Shown: positions 47,297 through 58,548, counted from the first letter of the stretch. The stretch is DNA of 64,000 nt from Epichloe hybrida (GCA_019022495.1 JAFEKR010000012.1:1550001-1614000), one strand, 5' to 3'. The notes: generated by a model not told the origin, from the sequence alone. Program-made: numbers and translations.

Positions 47297-47843
47297 ACAA
47301 CCTTTAAGAGTAGTTTCTAACTATTACTAAACTAGGTTATATCTTTACTTAAGATAATACTCTAACTTATAAAGCTTAAATTATATAAGAGTAGCTACAG
47401 AAATAAGTAAATAAAAATATAGTTAAATTAGTAAATTAGTTACTATATTTACCTAACCTTAATCCTATTAAGAACCTATAGAAACTTATAAAAGAAAAAA
47501 TTATAAGTAAATATCTAGAACTATTATTAATAAAGACTTTAAATAAGACCTTAGAAAGGCTTTATAAGGCTATTATTAAAGGTTAGGAGTAAATTAAAGA
47601 TAATATTATAAATTAGCTAATTAATTTAATACTATAGAGAATAGTAGCTACTATACACGCTAGAGGGTAGTATATAAAGTATTAGGTATTATAGATAAAA
47701 GAGAAATCAATTCCTAGCATAAATATATAAATTATACTAGATTTAAGTTAAATTTACGTGTGCGGCGAGGCATTTTAATCATAGTGTTAATTCCCCTGAT
47801 AGGGTCGGTTTTTGTGGTTATCTAGACTTTCGACCCCCCTGTA

Positions 47844-48388
47844 CATACAGCACGTCTTGGTACTACATGTACCCTAGGTAGAGCAACTTTTGGATGTCTG
47901 GGTCATAGCGAATATGGTGAGTCATTTCACCTTTCCTACTATAATGCCACTACGGATCCGTATTAAATAGACGATTTCTATTTTAACTTTGGCTGTGTGA
48001 AACTGCAGCAGTTTATGCCAAAGCAGCCCAATTAGCTCCACCATTGGCATGTTTAGTGTGCAGTCCCATTATGTTTTAGCCCTAGGCAAAAGCTAGACAA
48101 CTAATTATTATGCGTAATTTACAACCAAATGATGCACGCGCAAAATTTGCGCGGCGTCGTGGATCACACCCTTTGAAAAGCTGCACGGGTGGAAGTGGCG
48201 GGGCCAACAGGCCCGGTCTGGTTAGTCACTGAAATAAATTGTGTGTCTACCAAATGCCAGTATTTGTAAGGTTTTTCCCTCTACCATTACTTGAACGCGA
48301 AAAATTCGAAAACTTTGCCAGACTCATCCAGCTAGTTACCCAGCAAGCCTCGTGTTTTGAAACACCTGTAATTGCTGATACTGCCGCG
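47844..48388. promoter_or_regulatory. Upstream region of the ankyrin-repeat gene
   Basis: Normal base composition returns immediately after the TA (47842-47843) at the right end of the Tc1-like element. The stretch serves as promoter for the gene at 48389. An in-frame upstream ATG at 48239 exists but would add 50 residues not expected for the family. Confidence 0.45.
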
Positions 48389-49042
48389 ATGTCGTCCAAC
48401 ATTTTTATCCTTGCTGCCGACAATAACCCTTCTCTCATTCCATTGCTTCGCGAGGACCCCAGTCTTGCATCCTCGCAAGATGAACATGGCTATTCGCTTA
48501 TTCACGCAGCAGCAAGTTATAATCATATCGAATTGCTTCGTGTTCTCGTCAGTGAATTTGGCGTTGACGTCAATCTCAAAGATGAAGACGGTGAAACGGC
48601 TTTGTTCGTCGTGGAAACGCAACAAGCCGCCATGGTATTGGTTGAAGAATTAGGGGCTGATATTCACCCTAAAGGTGTCGACGGGTGGACAGCCAGGGAA
48701 AAAATTGTATCGGAGGGCGACTTCCCTTTGGTTGCGGAATATCTCGCCGGCATCGAGGCCAAGAGAGCCGACAAACATGTCGAAACTCTGACCGCGAACA
48801 CCATAACTGACACCATTCGTCCTCCACCTCCTGGCATGGAACTGACTGTCGGAACAATGGATGCCACCGAGGACGTTCCTTCTGAAATCGACCCCGTGTT
48901 TTGTCGTCGCATTGAAGAGTTGGCGCAGCGTGATGATTTCAATGGTCCATCTGCACAGGCGGATCTGCGCCGACTGGTTGAAGATGCCATATCGGAACAA
49001 CAGCTCGGAGACGAGAAAAGTGTGAAATCGAAGTACGGCTAG
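48389..49042 (+). CDS. Small ankyrin-repeat protein (YAR1-like)
   Basis: A single exon of 217 residues. The start MSSNIFILAADNNPSLIPLL is followed by two clear ankyrin units (DEHGYSLIHAAASYNHIELL and DEDGETALFVVETQQAAMVL) and a partial third (GVDGWTAREKIVSEGDFPLV). The C-terminal third is helical and charged (RRIEELAQRDDFNG, LRRLVEDAISEQQ). Size and layout resemble yeast Yar1 and the S. pombe ankyrin protein P16F5.05c. Yar1 is a chaperone for Rps3 in 40S assembly; the link here is by similarity only. The stop at 49042 is 16 bp from the convergent end of RPP40. Confidence 0.8.
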   Translation: MSSNIFILAADNNPSLIPLLREDPSLASSQDEHGYSLIHAAASYNHIELLRVLVSEFGVDVNLKDEDGETALFVVETQQAAMVLVEELGADIHPKGVDGWTAREKIVSEGDFPLVAEYLAGIEAKRADKHVETLTANTITDTIRPPPPGMELTVGTMDATEDVPSEIDPVFCRRIEELAQRDDFNGPSAQADLRRLVEDAISEQQLGDEKSVKSKYG

Positions 49043-49058
49043 GCGCTCAAATGGAACA

Positions 49059-50479
49059 TTACAGTCTCCACATTAGATATTGACCTTCCTTCGTGGGCGA
49101 TCGCAATATCATTAGCTCAGAGCCTGGTCTGGATGGGCCAACATCACAAAAGCTACTCGCACTAATCGATATCCATCCTTCGGCAGGGCGCACGGCCAAA
49201 ACATCACGGATCAAGTCCTGGAACCAATTGGTACCAATCAAGCCGGACCAGCTTATCTTACAAATGTCCACCTGCTCGTGTTCGCACCTTGTCACTTGGT
49301 ACCGCGATAAGTACGTGTCGACTTTGTCTCCAGACCGAACTCGGGGGCTCTCCAGCCTGAACAGGGACAACCATTCGTACAAATACAGCCCTGTTTCCTC
49401 TTTGTCTTTCCGGCTAGCCTCGCTCCATGACGACGGGCCGATATTGAGTGCCGAAGGTGAGGAGGTGGTGCCTTGGTAGAAATCCTGTTCTGCAGTGCAT
49501 TCTTTGGCGTCGAGATCATTTCTGAGATCCAATGCGAGACCTTTTAACGTTTTACGTTAGAAATTTGTCGTTATGCACCAACAGTACAGCTGCATGAATG
49601 CGGTGAATGCGGTGAATAAAGGAGAGGAAGGGATACGTAAGGGATCTAGGGTAGGGGACTGACTAGATCCGGTGTTATCACAAAGTAGCCAAGTCAGCTC
49701 CTCCGCTGAGATGCTGTGGCAAGCACGGATAAGGTTCTCACGCTGCCTGTGCGGCTCTCCGTTCCAGTATTGTTTCAAACTATTAATTTCTAAGGAGACG
49801 ACTTTGTCGTAGTTAACACAATATCTCTTAAAAAGACGGCAGCATATCCGTGACTTACTCGAAATGTGACGGCCGTTCACAATTTTCGTTTTGCCGGGCA
49901 GTCCAGAACGTTCAAATGTCGGCTTGTCCGTTTGCATTGTAACAATACCTCGATCTTGGGTCAGTATCGGAATTTTTGGGGAACAGGAAACGTCGTACCA
50001 TTGTTTACATTGAACCTGGTATACGTCGATGTGGAGCATCGAGAAAACAATGTTGCCTCTCCTTCGTATATATATATCAGCCAATGTACTGAAAGCTTAT
50101 AAGCATATAATGGGTTTTGACAGACCCGTTCGAAGGAGATCAAATAGTCTCTCCTCATGTAGCAACTGTCCCATGGATCCAGTCATACGGTAATATATTG
50201 GTTGCTGCCTGTTCCGTATCAACTCGGATGGTATGGTGAGGAATTTGTCCAGAGGCATGATTAGATCGAGCTGCATGTTTTGTGAGATACGTAGGATAAA
50301 TCTGGGTTGCCCGAGTTGAGCCAAAGGCAACTTGCATTCGATATGAAGTTTTGATCCCTGATAGCCACCCATGGTTCGTTTCTGTGTGACAAATGCTTGG
50401 GATCAACATGTCCCATAGTTCCATACGTCATGAAACAGTTACAGGATCGCTGTTTCGGTGTAGAAGACGGTACCATCAT
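49059..50479 (-). CDS. RPP40: Ribonuclease P/MRP protein subunit RPP40
   Basis: Six exons are inferred (50479-50336, 50270-50126, 50056-50009, 49954-49859, 49801-49664, 49540-49059), together 350 residues. Family features in order: YGTMGHVDPKHL near the N-terminus, QNFIS joined to LDLIMPLDKF, a TGSMGQLL and GNIVFSML region, GIVTMQTDKPTFERSGLPGK (the DKPTYERAGL motif), a TWLLCDN block, and ESPRVRSGDKVDTYLSRYQV toward the end. Rpp40 is a scaffold subunit of RNase P and RNase MRP in metazoa and filamentous fungi and acts in tRNA 5' processing and pre-rRNA cleavage. The first intron appears to be GC-AG (GCAAGT donor). It is divergent to TRM11. Confidence 0.82.
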
Positions 50480-50980
50480 GGCTTTGTGTTCTCCGCATAG
50501 GTTAGGTAAAAGCTAGCAGCACATAATTAGCTATGATTCCCCGAAAGATGCAGTAGAAGGCATCGCAGCGCAGAAAAATGAGGGCTTTATTTCGACCCTC
50601 TCAGTTTCGCCCGACATGAACTCATGTGAACTTCTTGGTTGCGTACCATAATCCCCGGTCTTGAACTTACAGTGATTGATGATGATCCAGTGAAAGATTT
50701 GTATGAACCGGGATTTTGTCGGCCGTTTGTTTAGGAGGGGCAGCTTGAGCTTTGGCGTTGCTGTGCAGGGATTTAAAAAAAAAAGGAGGGCACCTCACCT
50801 GGGCTAGCTTATCCCAGAACGAGCAATTACGTTACAAAGAAAGCGACCTCAAACCGGACGAATTTTCCACCTTTTGTCTTATCACATTGAAATTTCACGC
50901 TCATTATACTACAAAGTTATCCCGGGGTAGCCCCATGCGACCACTTCCCACACTAGCTACCAAACTGTCTCGTGAGGCGC
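50480..50980. promoter_or_regulatory. Divergent promoter region of RPP40 and TRM11
   Basis: 500 bp lies between two outward-facing tRNA-processing genes. A 12-base A run interrupts it at about 50769. No specific factor site was recognised. Confidence 0.4.
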
Positions 50981-52556
50981 ATGATGAACTTTCTCCTAAA
51001 GTTCGCGCAGACCCATGAGTCCTTTCGTTTGGCAGAAATTCAAGCCCTTGCTCTAATCGAAGGGGTAGACCTCACGGTTGTCGATTACACTGACGAGGTT
51101 TATTTTTTTCCTGATTAATTGGCCTGTGTTTGATTGTGTCAAGTACTAACGATGCCTCAGTCTCCTTTTTGCCTTGTACGACTTCCATCTGCAAATGATG
51201 CTCGCAGGCTGGTGCGGAGGTCAATACTCGCTCAGTCCATTCATGAGCTTTGGGGAACAGGAGGAACACTAGATCATCTGCACCAGTCTGTCACAAACAA
51301 CACTAGCAACCAATGGGTTAACTACAAAAATGTTTCGTTCAAATTCACCATAGACTCGTATCAAGGTGCAAGGAATAGCGAGAGTAGGCTCAAGATCATC
51401 AATACGTTCGCGTATTTGCCTTTCGAGGGGACAATTCGTATGTCCCAACCAGACGAAACCTTTACGCTGTTCGAGCTGTGGCCGTTCAACAGCGTTCCTT
51501 TGAGATTGCCAGACCCAACTATGTATTTTCTGGGACGTCTCATTGGCATCTCATCTCGCGAGACAGTTCTCAAATTCGACCTCAAGAAGCGCAGTTACAT
51601 AAGTACCACCAGCATGGATTCGGAATTATCACTGGTTACTGCAAATATTGCACTTGCCGGCCCGGGAAAGCTATTTTATGATCCTTTCGTCGGTACAGGC
51701 TCGTTTCCAATTGCCTGTGCGTGCTTCGGCGCGATTGGATGGGGAAGCGACATAGATGGCAGAAGTATGCGCGGCGAAGGGGGAAGAAAGAGCCTGAGAG
51801 GAAATTTCATACAGTACGGCCTGGAAATGGGACTAGGCGATGTGTTTTCCGCTGATCTTGTCAACACACCAATCAGAAGGAACAGACGAATATGGGATGG
51901 CGTAGTTTGTGATCCCCCGTATGGCGTCCGAGAAGGCTTGAGAATATTGGGTCTGAGAAACCCTGAGAAAACGCCTTGGTTGGTAGAAAAGGGTAAGGTA
52001 AATGCTTCGTAAGTATTTTGGCACGCATATTCATGTAGCCACAGCGCACCCTAGCTAATCAACAATAGCCTGCCTGACTTTGTCCCTCCCAAGAAGCCGT
52101 ACAGCTTTTTAGCAATGCTGGATGACATACTTGCATTCGCAGCAGATACACTGGTCGACAACGGTAGATTATCGTTTTGGATGCCAACGGCAAATGACGA
52201 GGATCAAGAGATACCGGTGCCAATGCACCCATCGCTTGAGCTGGTTGTCGTTTGTAATCAAAAGTTCAATAAATGTAAGTGATTAAGTGATCGCTGTTTT
52301 GGTACTCAAACTGAGTCCAGCCGCCCCCCCCCCCCCCTCCTCTCTAAATGGCTTGGATTTTAACCAGATCTGGCTGACGCATCAAGGGTCGCGACGCCTC
52401 ATCACGTACCGCCGTATGTCAGATATTGACGTGCCGCCGATGACCCTGGCAGCATATCATGCGAAACAGAACGCAGTTTACACTGGCACTTCAGTTGATG
52501 ACATGAACCCATTCCGACGGGGCTACTTCAAAAAATTCAAGGCCGAAGAAGAGTAG
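50981..52556 (+). CDS. TRM11: tRNA (guanine-10-N2) methyltransferase TRM11; one-base irregularity near 52260
   Basis: Exons are 50981-51097, 51161-52008, a third starting at 52069, and 52387-52556. The N-terminal THUMP-type part starts MMNFLLKFAQTHESFRLAEI and joins across the first intron to SPFCLVRLPSANDARRLVRR. The methyltransferase domain has the SAM motif FYDPFVGTGSFPIACACFGA and the catalytic motif CDPPYGVREGL. The third exon gives LPDFVPPKKPYSFLAMLDDI and GRLSFWMPTANDEDQEIPVP. Trm11 with Trm112 makes m2G10 in tRNA. Oddity: the expected FNK-W-SRRL junction is out of frame by one base, because a run of five A at 52260-52264 would need four. An in-frame alternative uses a GTAATC donor at 52254 and loses about seven residues (439 residues in total). 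Confidence 0.9.
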
Positions 52557-52875
52557 CACTAGAGGACGAATTGTCGACGATAACATGTGTGTAGTATTAC
52601 TGGAAATATATTCGTTCGCGCTTGTCTTTTCCAGGCTAGTTGTCAAGCTTCCATTCAATTGTTCGGATTAATCCTAGTTCACCAATGCCACGTATTCTGC
52701 ACGGTGGCGCCCTTGTAGTTTGATTTCCATCGAAGGTTTGCACTTGAACACCGATTGATGTGTACCAAAAACCGTGTGTACGCGTGCTTCTTATTCATCG
52801 AACTACAATCGCTGTGAAATTTTGTGTGCCTGTCAACGCGAAGGTATCATATATGCCAGTTTCGCGATCCAAGAT
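52557..52875. other. Intergenic region between convergent TRM11 and GID4
   Basis: This is the shared 3' flank of two convergent genes, about 320 bp. No gene, repeat or RNA feature is seen. Confidence 0.5.
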
Positions 52876-54146
52876 TTACCTAAACTCCGCTGCACTGAAA
52901 CACCCACGATTCGGAACATGCTTCAATTCCAACTGCTGGAATCTAATTGCTGTTAGTCTGGAACATGAAATACTCAAAAGGCATGGGCTGCTGCGTACTT
53001 CTCGCTCTTCGAATGGAAATATATACCGCTGACTTCCCCTTTCACTTGGTTGAAACAGATATAGTAAAAACCTTCAAAGCTAGCTCCTGTGATAGTCCGT
53101 ACTCGATGATCGGGAACCAGGAAATGCTCCTTCCATCGCATGAATATGTGCTCATTCTGTGTGACATCAGGAATGGTGATTGGGCCTCTACGAGCATGTT
53201 TCTGAAACGGTCGAAAGGCACTGAACTTGGCCCAGTGACTGAGATCGACTTTTGTGTTTGTTCCCCAGTCTTCGTGTTTTGTGAAGAAAGAATATTTAGA
53301 TCCGATGATCTCACCCTCAAAATAGGTTGTCAACGTAGGATGGTCCTCAGTCAATCCTGAGGATTATGCTTGGTCAGAGTTTGTGGCTTCGCTGCTGCTA
53401 GGCATGACATGTGGAAGTGATTGCTTTACCTTGAATTCGGAGGTAGCCACATAGAAAAGAATCTCGCATGTCGACATTCTTTATTTCTACCTGAACTTCA
53501 TATACTTGGCGTTCCGATTGCTGCGTTCCATGAAATCTGCTGCCAGGTCGTAAATAAGATGATGGAGCCAAAGGAATAGCCTGTCAAAACAAGTCAGCAA
53601 AGACCCTCAATAAGGGATCTGGTTATGCATGCTTACTCGAAGACTTGAGTAGTCGGAGCCCATTGATGGTGGGTTACAAGCATCGTCCTCGCAATCGACA
53701 GCTGCCATTTCGAGGCCGTCGAAATCTTTCGTCGGCTGACCATGCTGTTCCACGGGCGCGGTCTTGATCAGGATGAGTGGGCTTGGCCCATCTGGGCTGA
53801 TCTCATGACCCTTTGCGAACCGTGAGGCGTCAGAGCCATGTTCTAACGACGGAATACCCGAGGTGTTTGATAGCGGCCCAGGTGACACTGTGGTCTCTCT
53901 TGATGATGGACTTGTAGAAATATTATTATCGGTTAGGCCTGTTTCTCGCCTGGAACTCAAGTGTGAGTCATGCGGCGAGTCTAAGCCAAGAGCGACGGAT
54001 GACAGCCCATCTAAAGCTGAGTCAGGGCGAATATTTGTGCCACCATTTCGTGGCGAGTGTTGCTGATCGTCGGGACAAGTTGAGAATTGGTGAGGAGTGG
54101 TTGATGGTGTTTCATCAGGCGGTTGATTGGGAGAAGGTGTAGGCAT
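52876..54146 (-). CDS. GID4: GID/CTLH E3 ligase substrate receptor GID4 (VID24)
   Basis: Four exons (54146-53637, 53580-53430, 53356-52999, 52942-52876; introns 56, 73 and 56 bp) give 361 residues. A disordered Pro/Ser N-terminus of about 170 residues precedes the VID24 beta-barrel: FLCGYLRIQ joined to GLTEDHPTLTTYFEGEIIG, then HIFMRWKEHFLVPDHRV and GASFEGFYYICFNQVKGEVS, ending SEKFQQLELKHV. These are the hallmark strands of the Pro/N-degron pocket. Known role: recognises gluconeogenic enzymes with N-terminal proline for ubiquitination when glucose returns. All splices fall inside conserved sequence and restore frame. The gene is intact. Confidence 0.93.
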
Positions 54147-54983
54147 GATTCCTCAAAGTGTGCAGGGTTTTGTGAACTCAATCGCCTAAGTAATCCAGGC
54201 CAATGCGACCTGTCGCTTCGATTGATGATGAGCTGCTTGGTCGCAAGCAAAGTCAACCAGGCTATAACAGGAGGTGACGACCGAGTGGTGGCATGCGCAG
54301 AATATATGCACTTCGCGTGTGTGGTCAACTGTATCGAGGGCGCCTTTAGGCGACTTCGGCAAAGCAGTCGAATCCTTGTAGAGAATCGGTGAACCAGTCG
54401 ATAGTCGACAAGATGGTGAATTTATCGTAATTCATCGAGAAGGCTTAATACATGGCAATCGTATAACTCCTCTTTGTTGCAGGTGTAAAAAGCAAAAAGT
54501 CTTTCATCGGATACCAGCCCGAGATCAAGGAATGGGTACAAATTTCGCGAGATGGTCGAGGTTCAAAACTATCGTTAGATCGGAGTTGGTGAGTGTCAAT
54601 GGTGGAGGTGTTGTGGATGGTCCAGTTGGGCCAACGGTGCGGTGCATGTGGCCGCCTTCTTCCCTTGACACTCGCTCGAGCGGCTTTGGCTGTGAATGTT
54701 TTGTTCCCTCCCCATCCCTTTCGCGACTGGCCTTTTGGACTGAGGCAGTCAAATACTACATTAGGACTAGTGCAAGTGTTTGACTGGGTAAATGTCGGAT
54801 ATTTATAAAGTATTTAATTGGCTTTAAGAACGCGGCCCCGCTTACTATCACTTGGAGATGAGATTTTATGGGCTTATAGAGAATTCAACCTATTAGAAGC
54901 TAGTACGGAGTATTCTACAATCTGATATTTGCCTAGCCGCACGCTCACACTAAACCCAATTGGGTGTCTCACGGCTGTAATAA
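54147..54983. other. GID4 upstream region and left target site of MULE copy 2
   Basis: This holds GID4 promoter sequence and then a gene-free stretch. Opposing open frames at about 54525-54783 overlap on both strands without any recognisable domain. The last nine bases, CTGTAATAA (54975-54983), are the target duplication of the MULE. Confidence 0.45.
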
Positions 54984-57913
54984 GGGTCACTAAACGCGCA
55001 TATCGCGTTTTTTGAATGCGCATATCGCGTTAGTCTAAAAACGGAAGGACAGTCCTCACACCAAATTTTAGTGTGGCTCGTGTCTATTAATTTTTACTAT
55101 TAACTAAGATGCCTATTTGTGCGATATTTGAAGGTATTAATATTATTAAAAAAGCTGCTATTAAAGCTATTATAACTACCCTAATAGCGGATTATATAGA
55201 ATAAATTAAATTTAACTTATAGGTAGCTAAGAGAGATTATTAGGGAAAGCTTAACTTAGCGTTAGTGTAAATATAAGCGTTAGTGTAGTATAGCCTGCTT
55301 CTATTAACTATAATAAATAATTTTATATTAATCTTATTTATAAGGCTAGAATAGCACTTATAGTAGCTTACTATAAGCTTATAAGGGTATTAATAAGGGC
55401 GTTAAATTACGTAGCTAGGCTAGCTAGGGTGTTACGTTACCTGCCATAGCTATAGCGTGTAATTCTACTATAGGTTAAAGCTATAGATATTACTATGCCC
55501 CTACTACCCTAAGCTAAAGCTAGTGTTATTACTTATAAAGCCTATAATACTTATAATAGCTATAATATAGTAAGGTTAATAGCTAATCTATTCCTTCCCT
55601 TAGCTACTACCTAAGCCTATTCTATTATATTATAAATCCTACCTATACCTAAAACTATTCTAGGTATAGTATAAGGGCTGTTACGGGCCTGCTATTACTT
55701 GCTTATATTATTAGGGTTAAGCTTAATATCTATTATAATTTAAGCCTGCTACTTATCTATAATTAGCTTAAGCTACTAATAATAGTTAAAGTAAGTTAGA
55801 AGAAGTCTGCTACTACTCTCTAATATAGTAGTAATTATATAGCTATAAGGGATCCTAAACTATAATATAAATAAATAACTATATAAGGTCCTAGGTGATT
55901 TACCTTCTTATTTATCCTTTACCTTTTAATATTACTAGATTACCTAATTAATTAGAAACTAGCCTAACTTATAGGCTAGAAGATAAATAATTAGGTAATT
56001 ATCCTAATTAATTTAGTAGCGCTTTAACTCTTTATTAAATTTTGTAAAGAAGGAAGCCTTATAGCTTTAAATATATTACTAAATGCGTTCTTATAGCATA
56101 TATAAATTAATAAATCATAGCTTATAATCTACCTTTAAATCGCTATAAGATCCTTTAGTATAAGAGGTACTTAATATGCTAAAGTTTCTATTAGTATTAA
56201 TAGAGAAAGCTACCTATTTATAGCGCTATTATAGATATATTAAATTAAGGTAAGCTATAATCTCTAGTTATAAGGTTAGTAAGGGCATACCTTATTAAAA
56301 TTATATAGGCTAAACTAACCTTCCTGCTCTTTAAATTAGTTCTTAAGCTTATCCTAGTGCTTCTAGAATTTAACCTTAGTAGCTACGAATATTATAATAT
56401 GCTATGTATTATGAATGCCAGAAGCTGTAAGTAGTGTATCTTTAATGTTATAAAGAATAGGCTTTTTAAGAGCACTAGTAATAGATTAATCTATTACCAT
56501 AGCTATCTCTGCTAGTATAGAACTAAATTTAATAATATAATCTTCTTTGTTATTCTAGGGTTAATTAGCGTTATTAACTAGGTTATTATAAGGGCATGCC
56601 TAACGTAAAGTTAGTATCCTTCTACATGCTAGTGGCTCTAGGATATTGTAGTTATTAAAATTTCCTCGCCACTTCTTTGTAATATTAATTATAATATTCC
56701 GTAGTAAATACTAGTGGTATATTTGCTATTAGGCTAATGGAAAGGTGTTCTAAAGACTAGATTTAAGAGCTTTATTAAAATCTATAATAATAACGCTTAG
56801 TATCTTAATACTAGTAGCCTTAGTAGCTAGCTTTAGATATATTAAAAGCTAAGTATAGGCTGCTTTATTCTCTTTAGTAGTAAGGCTAAAGGTAATACTA
56901 TATATTATATGTAAAGATATGACGCCTATAACTTATAATAAAGGCAAGTTAAAGCAGTTAACCTTATATATATTATCTATCTATAATAGCTTAGGGTTTT
57001 GCTTCTATTACTAAATTAAATCTTTATATACCTAGAACACTTGTAAAAGCTTTCTAGAAGCATCCTAATAGATTTGTTTATAGAAAATATGGTTATTAGT
57101 ATCTAGTAGATTAATAAACTTCTAGGTTAATATTCTAGGGTTATATAGTGTGAGTTATAGCTAACACTAGATAAAAAACATATCTAAACCTATAATATAG
57201 ACTTCAGGGACTTCTTATATGATTTAGCTAGTAATTTGCTTTGTTATTAATATTCTAAGTTTGCTAAGGTTTTTAACTTTTATCTAAAGCTACTAGAGGC
57301 TGAATTTCTATTAGCTTTAAAGCTAAAGTATGCTTAAATTTAAGGGAGAAAGCACTAGGTTATAGTTATATATGTTTTCCTTTATTATAGGAACCTAGTT
57401 ATTCTCGTGCGTATTATATTATACTTATGCGCTAAATAGGCATTATATCTTCCTTAAAGAGGTCTTATAAATATTAGAATTAAGGGCATTTAGTCTATAG
57501 TTACCGCTATGCTAGTATTGTATTATATAGTTAACTCTCTGTTATATACGCCTTAAATAACCGCCGCTAGCTTTAACTACTATAAACCCCTTACTTGCTT
57601 ACTAGGTATTAATAGCGTTAATTACTTCTTCTATGGTTATATAAAATAGCTATATATTAGGGGATGATATAATAAAAGATATTTATAAAGAGCGTTACGT
57701 TGTTACATTACGAGGTCTTGTGATAATAAAAAGGAAGGCAAGGAATTTTATAGAAGAGGTTGTAAGCGTTATACGTTACAGTAAGCTACTTACATTCGCT
57801 ACTAAAAAGAGCTGGTATATTTAGCAGGAGATTAGGTGGAAAGGTACTTCTTCCGTTTTTGGACTAACGCGATATGCGCATTCAAAAAACGCGATATGCG
57901 CGTTTAGTTGCCC
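54984..57913 (-). mobile_element. RIP-degraded MULE, copy 2 (inverted relative to copy 1)
   Basis: The element is 2930 bp, with the same inverted ends as copy 1 and a perfect 9-bp target duplication CTGTAATAA (54975-54983, 57914-57922). The interior is the reverse complement of copy 1 along its length. For example, its left side carries the CACACCAAATTTTAGTGTGG hairpin that copy 1 has at its right side, and its right side has AGCTGGTATATTTAGC. The transposase trace is therefore on the minus strand. It has no coding capacity and is RIP-mutated, with the ends preserved. Confidence 0.9.
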
Positions 57914-57974
57914 CTGTAATAAGGACTGTCTTATCCTAGTACAGCCCGACTTACCTAGTAGGCGCCTAACGTGG

Positions 57975-58507
57975 GGGTCACTAAACGCGTATACCTCCTT
58001 TTTTGAATCCGCATACCCCCTAAGTCCTAATCCGGAAGGACGGTCTCCACACCTACTTCTAGTGTGGCTTATGTCTATTAATTTTCACTATTAATATAAA
58101 GGTATATATATACTTCTATAGTTTATAAAAAGGCTATGTCTTAAAGAATTCAATAGCTATAAGGCAGAATATTATTACGTTACATTACGTTATATTGATT
58201 TTAAAAAAGTTCAAGGGTTATTGGTTATAGCTAATGTGTCTAATTTTCAAGAAATTTTTTTTTACTAGCAATACCTAGCTAGTATAATAATTAGCAACTA
58301 AATTTAAACGTTACGTTATATTATAAGGCCTTATGATAAAGGAATTACAAGCGTTGCAAGCTTTGTATATTATAGTGAGCTGCCTGTATTTGCTACTAAA
58401 GAGAGCTAGTATATTTAGTAGTGGATTAGGTAAGAAGGTACTTTTTCTATTCTAGGACTAAGGGGGTTTGCGCATTCAAAAAAGGAGGTATGCGCGTTTA
58501 GTGACCC
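57975..58507. mobile_element. Short MULE-related element (MITE-like) with variant end modules
   Basis: The element is 533 bp, starting GGGTCACTAAACGCG and ending GCGTTTAGTGACCC, with the near-perfect 9-bp target duplication CTAACGT(G/A)G (57966-57974, 58508-58516). The outer 15 bp match the large MULEs, and the AGTGTGG hairpin region is kept. The inner repeated modules, however, read GCGTATACCTCCTT and CCGCATACCCCCTA where the large copies have GCGCATATCGCGTT. There is no frame. It is interrupted by a 114-bp retroposon stub (58197-58310). Confidence 0.82.
58197..58310 (-). mobile_element. Truncated copy of the hairpin retroposon
   Basis: It is flanked by the 12-bp direct repeat TTACGTTATATT (58185-58196, 58311-58322). 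In reverse complement it matches the 3' end of the 733-bp element at 38506-39238 (shared CTAGCTAGGTATTGCTAGTA and AGCTAAT regions), with the T/A-rich tail at 58197. This shows a repeated family that integrates with target duplications and 5' truncation. Confidence 0.72.
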
Positions 58508-58548
58508 CTAACGTAGTACCTACATATAGTAAGTCCAGGTAATTCCGA

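Larger units (their letters stand above)
28678..47841 (+). mobile_element. Tc1/mariner-like transposon, broken by nested insertions
   Basis: The left end (28678, CAGTGGGGGGTCGAAAGTCT) and the inverted right end (47841, CAGGGGGGTCGAAAGTCT on the minus strand) match through GGATAACCA/AGATAACCA, and both are flanked by TA. Own sequence is seen at 28678-28986, about 35653-35802 and 47297-47841. The right piece still translates to a Tc1-like transposase end: DNTLTYKA, then LPNLNPIKNL (PDLNPIEN-like, the third catalytic region) and IHARGQYIKY-like sequence. The frame runs on from the left piece across the LINE insertion site into the 35653 piece. A middle part of the transposase (about 100 codons) is missing. 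Everything else in this span was inserted later. Confidence 0.82.

Noticed and set aside
50752..51018. Plus-strand frame overlapping the TRM11 start
   Set aside because: It is in a different frame from the TRM11 N-terminus (50981), which matches the family; this one does not.
54525..54808. Overlapping frames on both strands upstream of GID4
   Set aside because: The frames mirror each other and have no domain; one cannot be preferred over the other.
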